A DNA stretch of 64,000 bases from Hyphomicrobiales bacterium. GTDB lineage: Bacteria; Pseudomonadota; Alphaproteobacteria; Rhizobiales; Beijerinckiaceae. Every line of letters starts with the position of its first letter. Within the stretch, counting starts at the first letter, position 1. The translations under genes were made by a program, and so were the position numbers. Location of the stretch: NCBI GenBank assembly GCA_947455725.1, contig CANGPL010000010.1, positions 1 to 64,000 of the forward strand, written 5' to 3'. The notes beneath the pieces were generated by a model. The model had not been told where the DNA came from, made no database searches, and saw only the letters and a program-made list of their open reading frames with translations. Below, piece after piece: positions 1 to 6,985 of the stretch.

Positions 1-38
1 GCCGGTTTAAAATGCGCATCGCTTAAACCTCCTGGAGT

Positions 39-290
39 TTAATTCTCAGAATTCATATCCTTTGGCGGCAAACGCTCGATCATGAAATAGAGATGATCTT
101 TCGCTGCTTCATATTCTAATAAGCGGTCGCCGCGCTGTTGGATCAGATGGGGGATATCAATGGCCGCCATGCCATCGGTGCAGGTGACATGCAGCACATC
201 GCCCGGCGCGAGGCTTGATAGTGCCTTGCCGGTACGCAGCGCGGGTAGGGGGCATTTGAGCCCTTTCAAATCCAAATGATGATCACTCAT
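39..290 (-). CDS. TusA-family sulfur carrier protein
   Basis: This 83-residue protein has the TusA/SirA fold signature. A short strand (LDLKGLKCPLP) near residues 7-17 carries the CPxP motif, whose cysteine holds the persulfide in this family. A glycine-containing strand (GDVLHVTCTDG) and a helix follow. TusA proteins take sulfur from a cysteine desulfurase and pass it on, for tRNA thiolation or molybdenum cofactor sulfuration depending on the homolog. It is divergent from mobB, and mobA lies just beyond, so a link to molybdenum cofactor is possible but inferred. The length is normal for the family. Which acceptor it serves cannot be read from the sequence. Confidence 0.85.
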   Translation of the reverse strand: MSDHHLDLKGLKCPLPALRTGKALSSLAPGDVLHVTCTDGMAAIDIPHLIQQRGDRLLEYEAAKDHLYFMIERLPPKDMNSEN

Positions 291-395
291 GGGGCAATCT
301 TACGCGTCGTCGCAAGCGATGGAAAGGCAGCGCCTCGACGCGCGGCTTAATTTGCTTCAAAAGGCTCTTACTTTTTTGACATTAGGAATGGCTGG

Positions 396-926
396 ATGCG
401 CGTTATTGGTCTTGCGGGCTGGAGTGGTGCCGGAAAAACCACTTTGATCTCGCGTTTGATCCCTGAGCTTTCGCGGCGGGGATTTTCGGTTTCGACGATC
501 AAACATGCGCATCATCGCTTTGATGTCGATTATCCGGGCAAAGACAGCTATGTGCACCGGACATCTGGGGCCAGGGAAGTTCTGGTGGCGTCCGGCGAAC
601 GGTTCGCGTTGATGCACGAGCTGCGTGGCGCGCCTGAGCCTGATTTAAAACAATTGCTCGGCTTGCTGTCACCGGTCGATTTTGTGCTGGTTGAGGGTTA
701 CAAACCTGAGCCGCTGGCGAAAATTGAGGTCCATCGGGCAGAAAATGGCAAAGCCTTTATCTATCCTGATGATTCAACCATTATCGGTGTCGCCACCGAT
801 GTGCCTTCAGAGGTTTCAGGACGTCCGACCTTTGAATTGAGCGATGCGGCTGGGATTGCGGATTGCGTTGAGAAGCATGCGATGCCCATCGAGCAGCTTT
901 TAATGTCCCTGTCAGACAGGGTGTGA
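396..926 (+). CDS. mobB: Molybdopterin-guanine dinucleotide biosynthesis adaptor MobB
   Basis: The 176-residue P-loop protein opens with a Walker A motif (GWSGAGKTT, residues 7-15), followed by an IKHAHH segment and the LVEGYK stretch typical of MobB. MobB binds GTP and helps MobA attach GMP to molybdopterin. The ATG at 396 is preceded by AGGA eight bases upstream. The gene runs tail to tail into mobA, and the last 15 bases of the two reading frames overlap on opposite strands. Assignment is firm at family level. Confidence 0.93.
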   Translation: MRVIGLAGWSGAGKTTLISRLIPELSRRGFSVSTIKHAHHRFDVDYPGKDSYVHRTSGAREVLVASGERFALMHELRGAPEPDLKQLLGLLSPVDFVLVEGYKPEPLAKIEVHRAENGKAFIYPDDSTIIGVATDVPSEVSGRPTFELSDAAGIADCVEKHAMPIEQLLMSLSDRV

Positions 927-1541
927 GGCGATCAAGGCGGCGATTGTTTCGGCTTTTTGCACATCATCGGGCGTGTTGATGTTGAAAAACGGATCGAAAG
1001 GCTGGGTTTCCCATTCCACCGACTGATGTGGGAATACCTCCAACCAATCCGAAACGCGGCGGCCCTTGCCTTCGATAATCGCCTGTTTAATCCGATCAGA
1101 TGCGGCAATCGGCCAAAAACCGATGGTTGGATGGGTGCGACCGGCTGAGGAAGCCGCGATCATCGAATCCGGGGCGATAGAAGGTAATTCAGCCAATCGT
1201 CTTACGAGATCAGAGGGGATAAAAGGACTGTCACCCGATAAGATCAAGACATGGCTCGCGATAGGATTGGTCTTTTTAGCCCATTCCATCGCCGAGACGA
1301 TGCCCGCCATAGGCCCGAGATGCGGCTCGAAATCCGGTAAAATATCACGCGAATAGGCAGCAAAGCGCGCAGGATCGTCATTTGCGCTGAGGGCCAAAGC
1401 GTGGATTTGCGGCTTAATTCGCTCGATAATCCAATCGAGAATGGGCTTACCGCCTATCATGCGCAGGGGCTTATCGCCGCCGCCAAGCCTTTTGGCGGCA
1501 CCTCCGGCTAAGATCACGGCTGAAAAAGGTGGGGTGAGCAT
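912..1541 (-). CDS. mobA: Molybdenum cofactor guanylyltransferase MobA
   Basis: The 209-residue nucleotidyltransferase has the N-terminal motif LAGGxxxRLGGGDKPL (about residues 11-26), which binds GTP in MobA, then a DSPF stretch (ILSGDSPF) for metal and nucleotide contact. It transfers GMP from GTP to molybdopterin to make the bis-MGD or MGD cofactor of DMSO-reductase-family enzymes. One such enzyme lies at 9070-11157 in the same window. Its 3' end overlaps the convergent mobB by 15 bases. It sits 71 bases downstream of hsp20 on the same strand, with a hairpin between them. Confidence 0.95.
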   Translation of the reverse strand: MLTPPFSAVILAGGAAKRLGGGDKPLRMIGGKPILDWIIERIKPQIHALALSANDDPARFAAYSRDILPDFEPHLGPMAGIVSAMEWAKKTNPIASHVLILSGDSPFIPSDLVRRLAELPSIAPDSMIAASSAGRTHPTIGFWPIAASDRIKQAIIEGKGRRVSDWLEVFPHQSVEWETQPFDPFFNINTPDDVQKAETIAALIASHPV

Positions 1542-1551
1542 AAAGCGAGTT

Positions 1552-1578
1552 CCGGATCAGCGAATTGGGCTGATCCGG
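1552..1578 (-). other. Hairpin between hsp20 and mobA
   Basis: A perfect 10-bp inverted repeat (CCGGATCAGC / GCTGATCCGG) encloses a 7-base loop. It lies 34 bases after the hsp20 stop and 10 bases before the mobA start, both on the minus strand. No run of T follows on either strand, so it is not a classical intrinsic terminator. It could stabilise the hsp20 3' end or attenuate read-through into mobA. Confidence 0.5.
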
Positions 1579-1612
1579 CGTGCCCTGCTTCCATTTACCT
1601 GTCAATACGGGC

Positions 1613-2095
1613 TTAATTGGCCGCAGCACGAACAGGAATTTGTTGCGTTTTTACAGCCAATTCTGCAGGTTTTTTGATGCTGATTTTTAAGACGCCCTTT
1701 TCAAATTGTGCATCGACCGTTTTTGAATCCGGTTCAAAATCGAGCGGAACGACGCGATGGAACGATCCGAAGCTTCGTTCCATGATGAAAAAGTCTTTGC
1801 CCTTTTGCTCGGCTTCGCGCTTTTTCTCGCCGGAAATAATCAGGCGGTCGCGGTCAATCGTCACGGAAATTTCCTTGTCCGAGACGCCCGGTAATTCGGC
1901 CGTTACTTCGAGCATGTCTTTGGTTTCGGCAATATCGACAACCGGTAACGTCATATCGGAGCCATTATGGCCCGCTGTTGGCAGACGACGGTCGATAAAG
2001 CCCATCATATCTTGCATCTCGCGACGCAGGCTTTGGAACGGATCGCGTATGGTCTGGATTTCGGGGGTCAGAAACGATGGTAACAAAGAACGCAT
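1613..2095 (-). CDS. Small heat shock protein, Hsp20 (alpha-crystallin) family
   Basis: The 160-residue protein has the alpha-crystallin domain at about residues 50-145 (VDIAETKDMLEVTAELPG onward) and ends it with the GVLKISIKK strand holding the G-x-L motif. The N-terminal arm (residues 1-45) is rich in Phe, Leu and Met, as expected for the oligomerising, substrate-binding part. Small heat shock proteins hold unfolding proteins without ATP. The start is decided by a strong AAGGAGG five bases upstream of the ATG. That Shine-Dalgarno can pair with leader sequence (see the separate entry). Confidence 0.95.
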   Translation of the reverse strand: MRSLLPSFLTPEIQTIRDPFQSLRREMQDMMGFIDRRLPTAGHNGSDMTLPVVDIAETKDMLEVTAELPGVSDKEISVTIDRDRLIISGEKKREAEQKGKDFFIMERSFGSFHRVVPLDFEPDSKTVDAQFEKGVLKISIKKPAELAVKTQQIPVRAAAN

Positions 2096-2158
2096 AATAT
2101 CCTCCTTAAAATGAGCGGCTTCGGCCTATGCTGAAGGAATGATCACGGGAGAGGACAT
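2096..2158 (-). promoter_or_regulatory. Candidate RNA thermometer in the hsp20 leader
   Basis: Read on the minus strand, the leader contains AUGUCCUC (plus-strand 2151-2158), complementary over eight positions, one a G-U pair, to GAGGAUAU of the Shine-Dalgarno and start region (2097-2104). Between them UUCCUU can alternatively pair with AAGGAG, and a small GGC-CGAA-GCC hairpin lies inside. Rhizobial hsp20 genes often carry ROSE thermometers, but the conserved ROSE core (UUGCU opposite the Shine-Dalgarno) is not visible, so this would be a different layout. Pairing was judged by eye, not folded. Confidence 0.4.
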
Positions 2159-2287
2159 AATGTTGCATGACGCTATGCGGGCTTCCTTGATATCGCGCAA
2201 TGGGCTAGGGGTAGAATTCCCTACGTCATCCAATCGACGTAATTGGTAATCCATGCTGTCATGGTTGAAGACAGAGGAGATTCGCGC

Positions 2288-2656
2288 ATGAGTTCCACGG
2301 TCATCGAAGTTGCCCTTACCGATCTTGAGGAAAGCGAAGAGGATCGGATCGAACAGCTTGTCGATACATTGGCAAATGATGTTCTGCCGTCGCTAGCGGA
2401 AGCTGCGGGTGTTTCTGGAACGGTTTTGGCGGCGCGGCTCATGATCGAGATGTCTTATATTGTGGGCTTTACCCATCATCCCGTCGACGCGCTGGAGCTC
2501 TTGACCGGGGCCGGGCAGGCGATGCGCGCGGGCATTGGGGATAATGAACAATCGACGCGCGGCGAAGGCGGCGAGACACAAGCTGAGGATGTTGAGGCTG
2601 ACCTTGGCGGCGAAGAACCCGCTCCGGCGGGAACCAGATCCGATCGTCTGCATTAG
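2288..2656 (+). CDS. Hypothetical acidic protein, 122 residues
   Basis: I do not recognise this gene. The ATG at 2288 is chosen because AGGAGA lies seven bases upstream; an upstream in-frame ATG at 2243 has no ribosome site. The N-terminal two thirds look helical, with an amphipathic stretch rich in Glu and Leu (residues 8-35) and a hydrophobic segment around residues 45-65. The last 40 residues are Gly/Glu-rich and probably disordered. No membrane span, signal peptide or metal motif is visible. It is divergent from hsp20 and followed by a minus-strand tRNA-Lys. Confidence 0.6.
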   Translation: MSSTVIEVALTDLEESEEDRIEQLVDTLANDVLPSLAEAAGVSGTVLAARLMIEMSYIVGFTHHPVDALELLTGAGQAMRAGIGDNEQSTRGEGGETQAEDVEADLGGEEPAPAGTRSDRLH

Positions 2657-2694
2657 TAAAGTCTAAGATTTCGACCGGCCGGTACGGACGAAGG

Positions 2695-2770
2695 TGGTGA
2701 GCGCGCTGGGACTCGAACCCAGGACCTATTGATTAAAAGTCAATTGCTCTACCGGCTGAGCTACGCGCTC
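2695..2770 (-). tRNA. tRNA-Lys (UUU)
   Basis: On the minus strand a complete cloverleaf can be drawn: acceptor GAGCGCG/CGCGCTC, D arm GCTC..GAGC, anticodon stem ATTGA/TCAAT with loop CTTTTAA (anticodon TTT at 2735-2737), variable loop AGGTC, T arm CTGGG-TTCGAGT-CCCAG, discriminator A. CCA is encoded at 2695-2697, giving 76 bases. It stands alone between two plus-strand genes. Confidence 0.96.
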
Positions 2771-2781
2771 GCTCGTGCGCT

Positions 2782-2810
2782 TGCCTAAAGGGGTCCTGTC
2801 GCGGGGTCAA
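2782..2810 (-). promoter_or_regulatory. Possible promoter of tRNA-Lys
   Basis: Reading the minus strand, TTGACC (2805-2810) is followed after 17 bases by TAGGCA (2782-2787), placing a start site a few bases before the tRNA. The -35 matches the sigma-70 consensus in 5 of 6 positions but the -10 is poor, so this is a weak call. Confidence 0.3.
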
Positions 2811-2935
2811 TAGGTTAAACTGCCGCGCTGCCGGTTAAGCGCATAAATTATGGTCACTTCTTGTTCATCCTATCCCGATTATAGAGGGGAATTAGATGGA
2901 TTCGGTTCAAAACGCTTAAGACGGCAGGCCTTTAT

Positions 2936-4294
2936 ATGACAGATCGAAAATGTATTGCGGTGGTTCTTGCGGCTGGTGAAGGCACAAGAATGAAGTCGGA
3001 TGTGCCGAAAGTGCTGCATCCTTTGGCCGGGCGTTCGATGTTAGGCCATGTGCTGAATACCGTCCAAGAGGCAGGGATTGCCGATATTGCCGTGGTGATT
3101 GGCCCGAATAGAGACGATGTTGCGGCGGAAGTGCGCCGTCTGGCACCTCAAGCCTCGATCCATGTTCAAACGGATCGTCTTGGAACGGCCCACGCCGTTT
3201 TGGCAGCCCGCGAGGCTATTGGGCAGGATTATGACGATTTATTGGTGCTTTTTGCCGATACGCCTTTGATTGAGCCTGTAACGCTTCAAGCGATGCGGGC
3301 GCGCCTTGTTGACGGCACCAGCGTCGTCGCATTGGGATTTGAGGCGGCCAATCCGCAGGGCTATGGCCGCTTTTTGGTCGATGGTGATTCTTTGGTCGCA
3401 ATCCGCGAACACAAGGATGCGAGTGAGGCAGAACGTCGCGTTACGCTGTGCAATTCCGGCCTAATGGCGATTGATGGTAAGCGGGCGCTTGGCCTTCTTG
3501 ATTCGATTGGCAATCAAAACGCCCAGAAAGAATATTACCTGACCGACATCGTCGAAATCGCGCGGAAGGTTTCTGCCAAGACCGCCTATGAGGTGGCGCC
3601 TGAGTCGGATGTGTTGGGTGTCAATGATCGATCGCAGCTCTCCGTTGCCGAGGGTATTTTGCAAGACCGGCTTCGTCGAAAAGCGATGATGAATGGTGCC
3701 ACGCTGATCGACCCTTCGACGGTCTATTTCTCGTTTGATACCGTCTTAGGACGCGATGTCGTTGTGGAGCCGAATGTTGTGTTTGGCCCTAAAGTGGTCG
3801 TCGGTGACAAGGTGCAGATTCATGCCTTTAGTCATATTGAAGAGGCTGTGATTTCTCCCTTCGCATCGGTTGGGCCCTTTGCGCGGATTAGGCCCGGCTC
3901 GAGTGTTGGTGAACATGCGAAGATTGGCAATTTTGTCGAACTCAAAAAGGCCAAGATCGGACACGGCGCGAAGATTAGCCATTTAAGCTATATTGGCGAT
4001 GCCGATGTGGGAGCTGAGGCAAATATTGGCGCAGGCACCATCACCTGCAATTATGATGGCTTCTTCAAATATAAAACGGAGATTGGGGAGGGTGCCTTTA
4101 TTGGCGCCAACTCATCCCTCGTTGCGCCGATCAAAATCGGGGCTGGTGCCTATGTCGGTTCGGGGTCGGTGATCACGAAGGAAGTGGCACCCGATCAATT
4201 GGCTGTGGCGCGTGGCAAGCAAATGGCCAAGGATGGTTGGGGCGCGCAATTTAGAGCGACCAGTCAGGAAAAAAAGAAATCGGGCAAAGCTTAA
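2936..4294 (+). CDS. glmU: Bifunctional GlmU: GlcNAc-1-P uridyltransferase / GlcN-1-P acetyltransferase
   Basis: The 452-residue enzyme has two domains. The N-terminal pyrophosphorylase carries LAAGEGTRMKSDVPKVLH (about residues 11-28), the nucleotide-binding signature. From about residue 250 a left-handed beta-helix of hexapeptide repeats forms the acetyltransferase, with the conserved TITCNYDG segment. GlmU acetylates glucosamine-1-phosphate and couples it to UTP, giving UDP-GlcNAc for peptidoglycan and lipid A. glmS follows after 96 bases, so two steps of one pathway are together. Length is normal for the family. Confidence 0.97.
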   Translation: MTDRKCIAVVLAAGEGTRMKSDVPKVLHPLAGRSMLGHVLNTVQEAGIADIAVVIGPNRDDVAAEVRRLAPQASIHVQTDRLGTAHAVLAAREAIGQDYDDLLVLFADTPLIEPVTLQAMRARLVDGTSVVALGFEAANPQGYGRFLVDGDSLVAIREHKDASEAERRVTLCNSGLMAIDGKRALGLLDSIGNQNAQKEYYLTDIVEIARKVSAKTAYEVAPESDVLGVNDRSQLSVAEGILQDRLRRKAMMNGATLIDPSTVYFSFDTVLGRDVVVEPNVVFGPKVVVGDKVQIHAFSHIEEAVISPFASVGPFARIRPGSSVGEHAKIGNFVELKKAKIGHGAKISHLSYIGDADVGAEANIGAGTITCNYDGFFKYKTEIGEGAFIGANSSLVAPIKIGAGAYVGSGSVITKEVAPDQLAVARGKQMAKDGWGAQFRATSQEKKKSGKA

Positions 4295-4300
4295 AGAGCG

Positions 4301-4323
4301 TCACGATTTGTTATTGATCGTGA
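4301..4323 (+). other. Inverted repeat in the glmU-glmS gap
   Basis: A 7-bp perfect stem (TCACGAT / ATCGTGA) with a 9-base loop begins six bases after the glmU stop. It is followed by only three T residues, so it would be a weak terminator at best. It could also be an RNA processing or protein-binding site. No glmS ribozyme-like structure is visible. Confidence 0.35.
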
Positions 4324-4390
4324 TTTGCCTTGGGCCAGCGATATTCGTTACCAGACACTTGTATTTATAAAGATTAGGAACTCAGTTCAT

Positions 4391-6220
4391 ATGTGCGGAA
4401 TCGTCGGAATACTCTCGTCAGAACCAGCCGCCTCGCAAGTTATCGAAGCCCTTAAGCGCCTTGAATATAGAGGCTATGATTCATCGGGCGTTGCCTCACT
4501 CGGTGACAACGGCCACATCGAGCGATTGAGGGCCGAAGGAAAACTGAAAAATCTTGCCGCTAAATTAGCGGGAAATCCGCTATTCGGTCACAGTGCGATT
4601 GGCCATACACGTTGGGCGACGCATGGCAAGCCGACGGAAGACAACGCGCATCCGCATGCAACCGATCGGGTTGCTGTCGTGCATAACGGCATTATCGAAA
4701 ATTTCCGCGAATTGCGGAATGAGCTCATCGCAGAAGGTGTTGTTTTTAAAAGCGAGACAGACACGGAAGTGGCCCTTCATCTCGTTGATCGCGCGCTGCA
4801 GCATACGGGTGATCCCGTAAAGGCGGTTGAAGAGACCTTGCCGAAATTACGGGGTGCGTTTGCGTTAGGATTTTTATTTTCAGGCCATATGGATTTGCTG
4901 ATTGGCGCGCGCCAAGGTGCGCCGCTTGCAGTGGGGTATGGCGAAGATGAAATGTATCTCGGGTCGGACGCGTTAGCGCTTGCGCCTTTCACCGATACGG
5001 TCAGCTATTTGGAAGAAGGTGATTGGGTTGTTCTTCATCGTAAAGGCATTGTTTTTCATGATCGCACCAATGCGGTTGTCCAGCGTGCAAAACAGAAAAG
5101 TGGTGCGGGTGCGTATCTGATCGATAAGGGAAATCACCGTCATTTTATGGCGAAGGAAATTGCCGAGCAGCCAGAAGTTGTTGGTCGTACGCTCGCGCAT
5201 TATCTGGATTTAGGAGCGGGCAAAGTTCATTTGCCTGTTGCCATTCCGTTTGATTGGAAATCGCTTCAGCGCATTACGATTACGGCCTGCGGCACAGCAA
5301 GTTATGCAGGACAAATTGCAAAATATTGGTTCGAATCGCTTGCGCGTATTCCGGTTGAAGTCGATGTTGCGTCTGAATTTCGATATCGTGAAGCGCCGCT
5401 TGAAAAGAATGGTTTGGCGATTTTCATTTCGCAATCGGGTGAGACCGCCGACACGCTTGCGGGCCTTCGCTATGCGAAGTCGCAAGGGCAACATATTTTA
5501 TCGGTCGTGAATGTAACGACTTCATCGATTGCGCGTGAAAGCGATGTGATTATTCCTACCCTTGCTGGTCCGGAAATTGGTGTTGCATCGACAAAGGCGT
5601 TTACGTGTCAGCTTACCGCGCTGGCTTGTTTAGCGATTGCTGCGGCCTCTGCGCGCGGTACGCTAAAGCCGGGTGAAGAAGAAACGCTTGTGAATGATTT
5701 GATTGCCACGCCGGGTTTAATGGTCGAGGCGCTCAAATTAGAACAGCATATCGAGCATGTTGCGCATGATATGGCGAAGGCGACGGATGTTCTCTATCTT
5801 GGCCGTGGGACGAGTTATCCGTTAGCGCTTGAAGGGGCGCTGAAGCTGAAAGAAATTTCATACATCCATGCCGAGGCCTATGCGGCTGGCGAATTGAAGC
5901 ATGGCCCGATTGCGCTGATTGATGAAACGCTTCCTGTTATCGTGATTGCGCCGCATGATGCGATTTATGAGAAGACGGTTTCCAACATGCAGGAAGTGGC
6001 GGCACGTGGTGGTCGTATTATTTTGATCTCCGACCAGCTCGGTATGCATGGCGCTGGTTTAGAGCCCGCGGCAAAAATTGAAATGCCTGCCATGAATTCG
6101 CGCTTTGCGGCCATTGCCTATTCGGTCCCGATCCAATTGCTCGCTTATCATACGGCAGTTGCTTTGGGTAAGGATGTCGATCAGCCGCGTAATTTGGCGA
6201 AATCGGTTACGGTTGAATAA
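4391..6220 (+). CDS. glmS: Glutamine-fructose-6-phosphate aminotransferase GlmS
   Basis: The start is the ATG at 4391, because the mature enzyme needs the N-terminal cysteine of MCGIVGIL as its glutaminase nucleophile. This gives 609 residues, the usual length. The class-II glutamine amidotransferase domain covers about residues 1-220, with GHTRWATHG and the HNG loop. Two SIS isomerase domains follow (ISQSGETADT and GRGTSYPLALEGALKLKEISYIHAE). It converts fructose-6-phosphate and glutamine to glucosamine-6-phosphate, the first committed step of amino-sugar synthesis, and feeds GlmU. Confidence 0.97.
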   Translation: MCGIVGILSSEPAASQVIEALKRLEYRGYDSSGVASLGDNGHIERLRAEGKLKNLAAKLAGNPLFGHSAIGHTRWATHGKPTEDNAHPHATDRVAVVHNGIIENFRELRNELIAEGVVFKSETDTEVALHLVDRALQHTGDPVKAVEETLPKLRGAFALGFLFSGHMDLLIGARQGAPLAVGYGEDEMYLGSDALALAPFTDTVSYLEEGDWVVLHRKGIVFHDRTNAVVQRAKQKSGAGAYLIDKGNHRHFMAKEIAEQPEVVGRTLAHYLDLGAGKVHLPVAIPFDWKSLQRITITACGTASYAGQIAKYWFESLARIPVEVDVASEFRYREAPLEKNGLAIFISQSGETADTLAGLRYAKSQGQHILSVVNVTTSSIARESDVIIPTLAGPEIGVASTKAFTCQLTALACLAIAAASARGTLKPGEEETLVNDLIATPGLMVEALKLEQHIEHVAHDMAKATDVLYLGRGTSYPLALEGALKLKEISYIHAEAYAAGELKHGPIALIDETLPVIVIAPHDAIYEKTVSNMQEVAARGGRIILISDQLGMHGAGLEPAAKIEMPAMNSRFAAIAYSVPIQLLAYHTAVALGKDVDQPRNLAKSVTVE

Positions 6221-6250
6221 ACGCGCGGTGCTAAGTGGTCGGATCACGGG

Positions 6251-6985
6251 ATGATGGGAAATAATCAATCATCAGACGTTCGAGATGCAGGGCCGTTCAC
6301 GCCTATGCCAGTGGTGCGGCCTACAATTAGCCAGCGTATTCGTGGTTATTTTTTTACCGGTATTGTGATCGCCGGTCCGCTCGCGGTGACTGTTTATATC
6401 ACTACATGGATTATCGGATTAATCGATGCGTGGTTTAAGCCGCTTATCCCTGCAGGATTTTTTCCCGCTTGGCTCGCGCCTTATAACATACCGGGGCTTG
6501 GGCTGATTATTGCCTTTGTCAGTCTCACGCTTTTAGGCTTTTTGACGGCTAATCTTGTGGGTCGCTGGATGATCAGCATCAGCGAAACCGTGCTGGGCCG
6601 TATGCCTGTGGTGCGCGGTATTTATAAAGGCATGAAGCAAATTTTCGAGACGTTGTTTTCACAATCCGGAACATCGTTTCGTAAAGTGGGTTTGATTGAA
6701 TATCCATCAAAGGGTCTTTGGTCATTGGTGTTTATTTCCGCTTCGCCTGAAGGGCAGGTGCTCGACGCCTTGCCGGGAGCGGATGAATATTTATCGTGCT
6801 TTTTGCCCTGCTCGCCCAATCCGACGACCGGCTTTTTTCTCTATGTGAAAAAGAGCGAAGTGACTGAGGTTGCAATTTCAATCGATGATGCGGCGAAGTT
6901 GGTGATGTCGGCGGGACTTATTCAGCCTTCCGCAGCTAAGCCGCCAGTTGCGCTTTCCAATCCGACCGCTATCCAGCCCGAATAA
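6251..6985 (+). CDS. DUF502 family membrane protein
   Basis: This 244-residue protein matches the DUF502 pattern: a short cytoplasmic tail, a first membrane span (YFFTGIVIAGPLAVTVYITT, about residues 33-52), a second span (GLGLIIAFVSLTLLGFLT, about 80-97), then a soluble domain with the conserved RMPVVRGIYKGMKQ and QSGTSFRKVGLIEYP stretches. The biochemical function of the family is unknown. It follows glmS by 30 bases and converges on recG, sharing 17 bases at the 3' end on opposite strands. Confidence 0.85.
   Translation: MMGNNQSSDVRDAGPFTPMPVVRPTISQRIRGYFFTGIVIAGPLAVTVYITTWIIGLIDAWFKPLIPAGFFPAWLAPYNIPGLGLIIAFVSLTLLGFLTANLVGRWMISISETVLGRMPVVRGIYKGMKQIFETLFSQSGTSFRKVGLIEYPSKGLWSLVFISASPEGQVLDALPGADEYLSCFLPCSPNPTTGFFLYVKKSEVTEVAISIDDAAKLVMSAGLIQPSAAKPPVALSNPTAIQPE

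Noticed and set aside
2159-2287. Sigma-32 promoter for hsp20
   Set aside because: ATTGGA and CCCCTAG occur about 17 bases apart but match the heat-shock consensus only partly.
2640-2694. Terminator for tRNA-Lys at the ACCGGCCGGT palindrome
   Set aside because: The palindrome has no loop and no T run follows on the minus strand.
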